From Lactifluus volemus (Eukaryota > Basidiomycota > Agaricomycetes > Russulales > Russulaceae): a DNA stretch of 26,368 bases. Below, in pieces: positions 20,335 through 26,368 of the stretch. The notes beneath the pieces are model-generated. The model searched no databases and was not told the DNA's origin. It saw only the letters and a list, made by a program, of their open reading frames with translations. Both the position numbers and the translations under genes were made by a program. The DNA lies in assembly GCA_022376515.1 (NCBI GenBank), contig WTXI01000432.1:1-26368 (forward strand), written 5' to 3'. Numbering within the stretch: position 1 is the stretch's first letter; each line of letters starts with the position of its first letter.

Positions 20335-21351
20335 TCACGCAATCGTAATGTTGTCGATCACTCGGGACGGATTCCAGTCTGGATACAAGTGGTTATCCAC
20401 ACCCCGGATCGGATCAGTGGTGGCCCAAATCTTGTGCAGGTAGGAGACAAGGTCCTCAGGATTAGCGGCAATTCGCGCGTCAAGCTCAGAAATTGGTATG
20501 TAAGTGACCTCCACCTTCTTCCCGCTCTTCGCTTCATATGCCTTGAATACCTCATTGAACGACTGTTTTTAACATTTAGTCGCTCCTCCAGAATCAGGAC
20601 CTGTAGAATTTATCTACCTTGATATCCCCAAACAATTTGAAGGCACGGTTCTCCAGTTGATCAGCGGGCAAGTGCGTCAGTACATAGCAAACATATCGGG
20701 CAATATCGGTCCTTGAGGTGAATGGAATCAGCGAGTTACCGTCGCCACCGACGGACACCTTTCCGCTTGCGATATCAAGATTCAGGGGCCTGTTATTCTG
20801 TCAGCTGAGTGGGACAACGGAATGAAGAAAAACGTACGGTATCCAAATGAAATCGGAGTAGTTTCCAGTGTAAAAGAGGGCATATGGAAGACTAAGGGCC
20901 TTCAACTGGTCATGAACACTAGCTTTCTGACCAAAGATACCGTCCGTTGCTCCGGCTGTTATCCCTCCAAATTCGGAAGGAACAAATAACTTGACTCCAG
21001 CTTCCTTTGCGGCCTGTGCTATCCCTGCTTGCGCGCCAAGAGCTGCCGAGGCGATGGTACAGATGACAACATCTACACCAGCGAGAGCATCCTTTACAGA
21101 CTGCTTGTTCGAGTAGTCGACCGGGATCACCTTGGCGTCACCTTCGATGCTGGTCTTGGATTCCTGTCATCATTGATGAGTCCACAATGTTTGACTCAAA
21201 AGTTGGACTCCGGACTCGGAAGGCCTACCCGACGTGTGAGGACAACGACGTTGTTGATAGTTCCAGCGGATTTATGCTCCAAGAGTTGGTGGATAATGAA
21301 GCTACCTGTATTTCCGGCGCCGACAACAGCAAAATTCTTGTAACCAGACAT
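20335..21351 (-). CDS. NmrA-like / isoflavone reductase-type NAD(P)-binding protein, copy 2
   Basis: Four exons, 21351-21229, 21163-20838, 20789-20618 and 20562-20335, give 282 residues. Motifs as in copy 1: VVGAGNTGS, VDVVICTIA, LFVPSEFGG, FGQKASVHDQ. The protein is very close to copy 3 across all exons and introns. Differences include the end of exon 1 (R instead of Q before the donor) and NYSDFIW for IYSDFVW. The AG used by copy 3 for intron 2 is changed to AA; an AACAG 3 nt downstream keeps the frame and removes one codon. All exon phases remain consistent, so the gene looks functional. Same unit and strand as copy 3. Confidence 0.86.
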
Positions 21352-21840
21352 GATTTTGGATGTGGGATTTGAGTCGTGATGTTGAGAGTGATCCGCGTCT
21401 GTCCTCTTCAATTTATCTTCTTTGCCATGGGTAGCCGCGCGTCCTTACATCGCATCACCACGTAAAAATTCGACGAGCTATGGACAAACCATGTAGCACT
21501 TTGGGAAGATGACCAATAAGCAAAGGGGCGTCGTCATATCGTGCCGATAAGGAGCGCGCAACTCATTAATAACAGCGCATACAATGCGTTGATCATTAGG
21601 AGGCGTTGTCATGACTAATGCCATACTAGTACAAAGCGTCACTGCGGCGCAGGTGCTGTTACAAATACTTTGTCGCGGGCCACCTCGATTGGGAGGCCAG
21701 GGTTCCCAGGTGTTTGTGGGGGAGCACCTGAGTTAGACCATGATGCAAAGCCACCTACTGTACATCATGATCCGAGTCTGACGCCCGGGCCACTGTCACC
21801 GAAGTGGCAAGAGCGATTACGAATCGAGCCAGCGGCTTAC
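21352..21840. promoter_or_regulatory. Upstream flank of NmrA-like gene 2 (shared with copy 3)
   Basis: About 490 bp between the start codon of NmrA-like gene 2 and the C block. It matches 24756-25256 almost throughout, including ggatgtgggatttgagtcgtgatg next to the start and gggccacctcgattgg farther out. Copies 2 and 3 therefore share a promoter, unlike copy 1. No gene is present. Confidence 0.6.
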
Positions 21841-22366
21841 AGGTACCTTCCTCGTCACACCTCAAGTGCTGCCATGTCACGAACACATACCACACAAAGC
21901 GCCACGAATATCGATGTACAGCCTTCAGGCTGCTACTAGTAGATCACAGCGAGCGCTAAGCTTTACCTACGCACTCCCCTTCGGACGGACAAATAACTCC
22001 CTTTCGCCCAACTACCCACCGACACTACGTATTACTGTATACAGGAAACGCCAGGCGAGCTTCCGCACGCCACCCTGACAAATTTCCCAGAAAGATGGAC
22101 GTACAGACCCTGTTGAATAAGGTTTTTTTTATGTGCGTCGTATAGTGACCTGACTGATTGACCAAACTCTTAGAGGATCGCAGATGCGGAAGCTTTTTGC
22201 AGCTTTCCAGTGAAAGAGGTTGCGCGGATCAACGATGGTCTTGTTTTGTACTGCCAGTGGTACGACTCTTCTTCTTCCCACCCGTCCCACTGTCCATCTG
22301 CCTCAGGAGGCTCTGAGTTCTACTAGTACTCCTGTGTCACCTCTCCTCCGTCTCTATTATTGATGC
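21841..22366. repeat. C block copy C3, left part (interrupted by LTR-like insertion)
   Basis: Homologous to 13484-14039 and 17100-17637. It stops at ttgatgc (22360-22366), where the other copies continue with tagtactggctgtgg. The continuation reappears at 23384. Confidence 0.8.
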
Positions 22367-23383
22367 TGCAAGGACAGCCATGCGGCTGGCCTTGAAGTCT
22401 CAATTCGTACGCACTTCCCGCCCGCTCTCGCAACCCCTTGTCGATCTCCTGTTCTCGCCGATTCCCTGTGATTTCTGAGTTTTCCCGACTCGCTGCAACC
22501 CCGACTTATCGGCGATAGGGCCATGATCGCCCTCGGCCACGACACGTTTACGTCTCGGCCTTAGACCCGTTCTCTGCGGCCTCGTGCCGCACGACGTTTC
22601 CCCTGCCTTTCTCTTCGTTTCCTTTCAGGTTCTGAGTTCTCTCGCGTGTCTGTCTCCCATTTTTTGTGCTAGTTCGCCTCGCGTCTCCCATTGTTCGCTC
22701 AGTTTGGCATCTTTTCTCTTTTGTGCTTAGTTTTCCTTCGTTTCGTCTTGGGCTGCGTGCTGTGCTTCGCGCCGCGCCCACATTCTAGGCTGACGGCCTA
22801 TCGACCTCTCGAAGAGACCGCGAACATCCCGTGAAGTATTCTGAGGGTGCACGCGACCTCGAGGGTTGTATTCTTGCTCCCCCTTTCTTTCATGACTTGT
22901 TTATCCCTCCCCCTTTGTTCCCTTCACCTAGAACTTTCGCATCACTTTTCTTTCATCCCCATCTCAGTTTCGATACCTTTTGCTTACTTACTTGGCCGCT
23001 GTTTCGTGCCCATTCACTTCGCATTTTACTTAGACGTCCGTGCTCGACGAATTCCGCGTTTAGATTACAGGCTCCTGATGTATAAATATGACTGCAGAAT
23101 ATACTCAGGGAGCCAGTGAATTGTCGCCGCTCACCCATTGTTCTTGAATCTTTCAAGTCTGCTTCAAGTTCTTCTAAGTTTTCTTTCTTCCCTCAAGATC
23201 TTACTGTTATTCCCCTCCGCCTTATCTCTCGCTTAGATCTCTCGATTCTCGGGACTTCTACGTGTTTTCCTCTTCCCCGCCGCCGCTCATCAATCTATCT
23301 TCTTCTTTCCTCCTTGCCCTTCTATGGTCCCTTTTATTTTACCTTCTCTTGAACTCACTAGCAGGCGGAGTTTCCTGCTTTCA
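22367..23383. mobile_element. Probable solo LTR (1017 bp) inserted in C block C3
   Basis: The insertion is defined by comparison: the C block is uninterrupted at 14039 and 17639 but split here. The inserted segment begins TG and ends CA, flanked by ATGC on both sides (GATGC left, AATGC right), consistent with a 4-5 bp target duplication. It encodes no protein of note. A TATAAATA box at 23081-23088 is followed by pyrimidine-rich sequence, as in the U3/R/U5 layout of an LTR. The 5' end carries a hairpin (22369-22379 with 22384-22394, one mismatch, 4-nt loop). No second LTR copy or internal retroelement genes occur in the window. Confidence 0.65.
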
Positions 23384-23738
23384 ATGCCAGTACTGGCTGT
23401 GGCACCCGGCGCACCTGGGCATGAACTACAGACGAGCCGCTGAACAAGGTGTGGGACATCGAGCTTGATCTCAGGTTACCCTGAATTCGCTTTCTTTTAT
23501 TCTTTCTTTGAGGAGGCCCTAATTATTGTTAGCTCCTACCAGACGAGAGAAGAGCGGCGACTTCGCTACCGTTCACAGTGCGTTTTGAGAGCCTCTAACA
23601 TCTCAAACACATACAAGAGAAGAATTTCCTATTAATTATCGGGGCACCCCTCATTATATGAACTATGCGTAATATTCGTAATAACAGCTATGCCACTCCC
23701 ATCGAGGGTATACCCGAAAAACAAACAAAAAGCTTCCC
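23384..23738. repeat. C block copy C3, right part; 3' flank of NmrA-like gene 3
   Basis: Resumes C-block homology with agtactggctgtggcacccgg and gccgctgaacaaggtgtggg, then runs into the NmrA 3' flank. It has a deletion of roughly 100 bp relative to C1 and C2 around 23540, where the cgtcgcatgcac and actagt landmarks are missing. Confidence 0.75.
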
Positions 23739-24755
23739 TCACGCAATCGTAATGTTGTCGATCACTCGGGACGGGTTCCAATCTGGATACAAATAGTTAT
23801 CATTATCCAAAGCCTGGATTGGATCCACGGTGGCCCAAATCTTGTGCAGGTAGGAGACAAGGTCCTCAGGATTAGCGGCAATTCGCGCGTCAAGCTCAGA
23901 AATTGGTATGTAAGTGACCTCCACCTTCTTCCCGCTCTTCGCTTCATATGCCTTGAATACCTCATTGAACGACTGTTTTTAACATTTAGTCACACCTCCA
24001 GAATCAGGACCTGTAGAATTTATCTACCTTGGTATCCCCAAACAGTTTGAAGGCAAGGTTCTCCAGTTGATCAGCGGGCAAGTGCGTCAGTACATAGCAA
24101 ACATATCGGGCGATATCGGTCCTTGAGGTGAACGGAATCAGCGTGTTACCGTCGCCACCGACTGACACCTTTCCGCTTGCGATATCAAGATTCAGGAACC
24201 TACTATTCTGTCAGCAGAGTGGGACAATGGAATGAAGAAAAACGTACGGTTGCCAAACGAAATCGGAGTAGATTCCAGTGTAAAAGAGGACATATGGAAG
24301 ACTTAGAGCCTTCAACTGGTCATGAACACTAGCTTTCTGACCAAAGATACCGTCCGTTGCTCCGGCTGTTATCCCTCCAAATTCGGAGGGAACAAATAAC
24401 TTGACTCCAGCTTCCTTCGCGGCCTGTGCTATCCCTGCTTGCGCGCCAAGAGCTGCCGTGGCGATGGTACAGATGACAACATCCACACCAGCAAGTGCAT
24501 CCTTTACAGACTGCTTGTTCGAGTAGTCGACCGGGATCACCTTGGCGTCACCTTCGATGGTGGCCTTGGATTCCTGCCATCATTGATGAGTCCACAATGT
24601 TTGACTCAAAAGTTGGACTCTGGAAGGCCTACCTGACGTGTGAGGACGACGACGTTGTTGATAGTTCCGGCGGATTTATGCTCCAAGAGTTGGTGAATAA
24701 TGAAGCTACCTGTATTTCCGGCGCCGACAACAGCAAAATTCTTGTAACCAGACAT
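23739..24755 (-). CDS. NmrA-like / isoflavone reductase-type NAD(P)-binding protein, copy 3
   Basis: Four exons, 24755-24633, 24573-24248, 24202-24028 and 23972-23739, give 285 residues. Motifs: VVGAGNTGS near the N terminus, VDVVICTIA, LFVPSEFGG, FGQKASVHDQLKAL with the candidate catalytic Lys, and LFYTGIYSDF. Intron positions and phases are identical to the other two copies. A two-codon insertion near the C terminus (ALDNDNYLYPDW) is not in copy 2. Together with copy 2 it forms the younger duplicate pair. Function as for copy 1: reductase or NADPH-sensing regulator, not separable by sequence. Confidence 0.87.
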
Positions 24756-25256
24756 GATTTTGGATGTGGGATTTGAGTCGTGATGTTGAGAGTAATCCGC
24801 TTCTGTCCTCTTCAATTTATCTTCTTTGCCATGGGTGGCCGCGCGTCCTCATATCATTTCGCCACGGAAAATTTGACGAGCTATGGACAAACCATGTAGC
24901 ACTTTGGGAAAATGATCAATAAGAAAAGGGGCGTCGTCATATCGTGCCGACATGGAGCGCGCAACTCATTAATAACAGCGTTATACATGTGTTGATCATT
25001 AGGAGACGTTGTCTGACTAATGCCCCACAAAGCGTCCCGGTGGGTGTTGCCGCGGCTCATGAGCCGTTCCGGTTGCGGGCCGATTTTGGCTCAACGGCTC
25101 ATGCGCTCGCGAGCCGCGGCGCAGGTGCTGTAGTCGCGGGCCACCTCGATTGGAAGGCCAGGGTTAGGTGTTTGTGGGGGAGCACTTGAGCAAAACCACG
25201 TACGGCGTGTACATATGATCCGAGTCTGACGCCACCATGACGAATCGAGCCAGCCA
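24756..25256. promoter_or_regulatory. Upstream flank of NmrA-like gene 3 (shared with copy 2)
   Basis: Matches the flank of NmrA-like gene 2, with the start-proximal ~80 bp nearly identical. It differs by a GC-rich insertion around 25040-25120. No gene is present. Confidence 0.6.
25049..25120. mobile_element. 72-bp GC-rich hairpin insertion with perfect 10-bp inverted ends
   Basis: The ends GCCGCGGCTC (25049-25058) and GAGCCGCGGC (25111-25120) are exact inverse complements. Inside are further GGCTC/GAGCC units, including the 14-bp palindrome CGGCTCATGAGCCG (25054-25067). The paralogous flank near 21640 has only cactgcggcgcaggtgctg at this point, so the segment was gained here or lost there. 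It is too small to encode anything; a miniature element or hairpin-type insertion fits best. Confidence 0.55.
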
Positions 25257-25668
25257 CAGGTACCTTCCTCGTCACTTCCTTCAAACACCTCAAGTGCTGC
25301 CATGTCACGAACACATACCACACAAAGCGCCACGAATATCGATGTACAGCCCTCAGGCTGCTAGATTACAGCGAGCGCTAAGCTTTATCAACGGCACACT
25401 CCCGTTCGGACGGACAAATGTCTTAGTGGTCCGAGTCGTCAATTGTGTGGCTTTCTTCGTTGATCAGGAAACACCAGGCGCACGCCACCCTGACAAATTT
25501 CCCAGAAGATGGACGTACAGACCCTGCTGAATAGGGTTTTTTTTATGTGCGTTGTTTCTCTCAATAGTGACCTGACTTACTGACCAGGCTCTTAGAAGAT
25601 CGCAGATGAGGAAGCTTTTTGAAGCTTTCCAGCGAAAGAGGTCGCGCGGATCAAATGATGTGTTTTGT
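25257..25668. repeat. C block copy C4, beside the HNH gene
   Basis: Homologous to the left half of the C block (compare 21841-22250), including gagcgctaagcttta, ggaaac-ccaggcg, the T-run with atgtgcgt, and gaagctttttgaagctttccagcgaaagagg. A short stretch around 25425-25465 differs. Homology ends near 25668 in ttttgt, after which unique sequence leads into the HNH gene promoter. Confidence 0.75.
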
Positions 25669-25692
25669 CCTGTCTGAGCTCGAACATCTGCT

Positions 25693-25699
25693 TATATAA
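25693..25699 (+). promoter_or_regulatory. TATA box of the HNH-domain gene
   Basis: TATATAA lies 45-51 bp upstream of the ATG at 25744, followed by a pyrimidine-rich tract (ccattccttctcactgctc) typical of fungal transcription starts. This short leader makes it the best core promoter in the window. Confidence 0.6.
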
Positions 25700-25743
25700 G
25701 TGATGAGGGGTCTGGTTAGACCCATTCCTTCTCACTGCTCATC

Positions 25744-26368
25744 ATGGCCGAGATTGAAATCTTTCTCATCTATAATGGAGCCCCAAAATCCTTTCTTTTA
25801 ATTCCCCACAGTGATATCCAGAGACTCGCCATCTACCCATTTCGATGGCTACGCTATGTTGTGTTCGCCATTTCTGGAGCCCGTGGTGATCTTTCCACAA
25901 CACTCGAAGGACCCTATGTGGACTACGACAGGACCGAAATTGCTGATGCCGAAATTAGATGTTACTATTGGCCTTGGGTAAGCATTCTTTTTGTGTGTGA
26001 GATTGCTGTTCACAGCATCTCAACTTCTCCAGAAAATTGGGCCTTTGTAGACGTGTGAAGGTTTAAACAACCGCTTAATGGCTACTAATCAGACACTATG
26101 CTGCCCGATTTCAGAAATGATGTCATGCAACGAGATGGACCTTCTTGTGTTGTTACACAATTGGCAGAAGAGGGCTGTGATGCAGTCCACCTGATTCCCC
26201 AGAGCAAAGGCAATGAGGTAAGCTTTGTGATCACTCACATAATTATTGGATGATGTTGTTCCAGTACATTAAAGGTGTGATAAAATGTCGTTCTCCTGGA
26301 GACAACTCTGCACCACCTCGGGGTGTTGGGATTGATGATGTACGAAATGGGATGATGCTGCAAAAGAC
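25744..26368 (+). CDS. HNH-endonuclease-domain protein, 5' part (runs off the window)
   Basis: Exon 1 (25744-25977) starts MAEIEIFLIYNG and ends CYYWPW at a GTAAGC donor. The exon ending at 26217 encodes FRNDVMQRDG, CVVTQ and HLIPQSKGNE; the next begins at 26265 with YIKGVIKCR and GIDDVRNGMML. The order RDG-x-CVVT ... HLIP-x-SKG ... GIDDVRNGM is the signature of the HNH domain found in large basidiomycete families of unknown cellular role; the His of HLIP is the candidate metal/catalytic residue. The junction between 25978 and about 26114 is not settled: one acceptor is TTTCAG at 26114 after a TACTAAT branch site, but the phase then disagrees, so a small extra exon (for example from 26016) may exist. 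The C terminus is outside the window. Confidence 0.78.

Noticed and set aside
22831..23352. Several 60-90-codon plus-strand frames inside the LTR-like insertion
   Set aside because: Ser/Leu/Phe-rich translations of pyrimidine-rich DNA, overlapping in different frames, with no retroelement or host motif.
1..26368. CRISPR arrays, operons, riboswitches or bacterial-type elements
   Set aside because: No regularly spaced repeats of that kind; introns, tRNA type and gene families are fungal.

Overview
The window is nuclear DNA from a filamentous basidiomycete, most likely an Agaricomycete. The evidence is many short GT-AG introns (about 40-70 bp), closely packed housekeeping genes, F-box and HNH proteins of types common in mushroom-forming fungi, and a eukaryotic tRNA. 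All calls come from reading the sequence; no database search was possible. Exon coordinates were built by hand from splice signals plus frame continuity.

Left part (about 1-10,912), conserved gene-dense block. A 20-exon minus-strand gene (968-4749) encodes a DUG2-type WD40 + M20-peptidase protein of glutathione degradation. It carries one apparent -1 frameshift near its end. It shares a 148-bp divergent promoter with an RPAP3-like TPR co-chaperone (4898-6546, +). This converges on a membrane-anchored alpha/beta hydrolase (6681-8451, -), which diverges from a BuGZ/ZNF207-like zinc-finger protein (8728-10180, +). A tRNA-Val(AAC) at 10839-10912 closes the block. The first 967 bases hold no gene I can support.

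Right part (about 11,049-25,700), a repeat-built accessory region. The apparent ancestral arrangement, read on the minus strand, is an NmrA-like oxidoreductase gene, then a roughly 1-kb intergenic block called C here, then an F-box gene. Tandem duplication produced two F-box genes (11879-13335 and 15383-16943), three intact NmrA-like genes (18024-19042, 20335-21351, 23739-24755) and one NmrA 3'-end stub (14413-14498) exactly at the junction of a ~3.5-kb duplication. The C block recurs about five times. The region also holds a probable solo LTR (22367-23383), a copia Gag-like relic (about 19380-19534) and a 72-bp GC-rich hairpin insertion (25049-25120).

Right edge: an HNH-endonuclease-domain gene (+) starts at 25744 directly beside the last C block and runs off the window.

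Nothing here is clearly a new biochemical system. The most noteworthy content is the co-amplified NmrA/F-box module with visible breakpoints, splice-site changes between copies (in-frame introns, GC-AG introns, a 3-nt acceptor shift), the DUG2 frameshift, and the small insertions that can be dated against the duplications.
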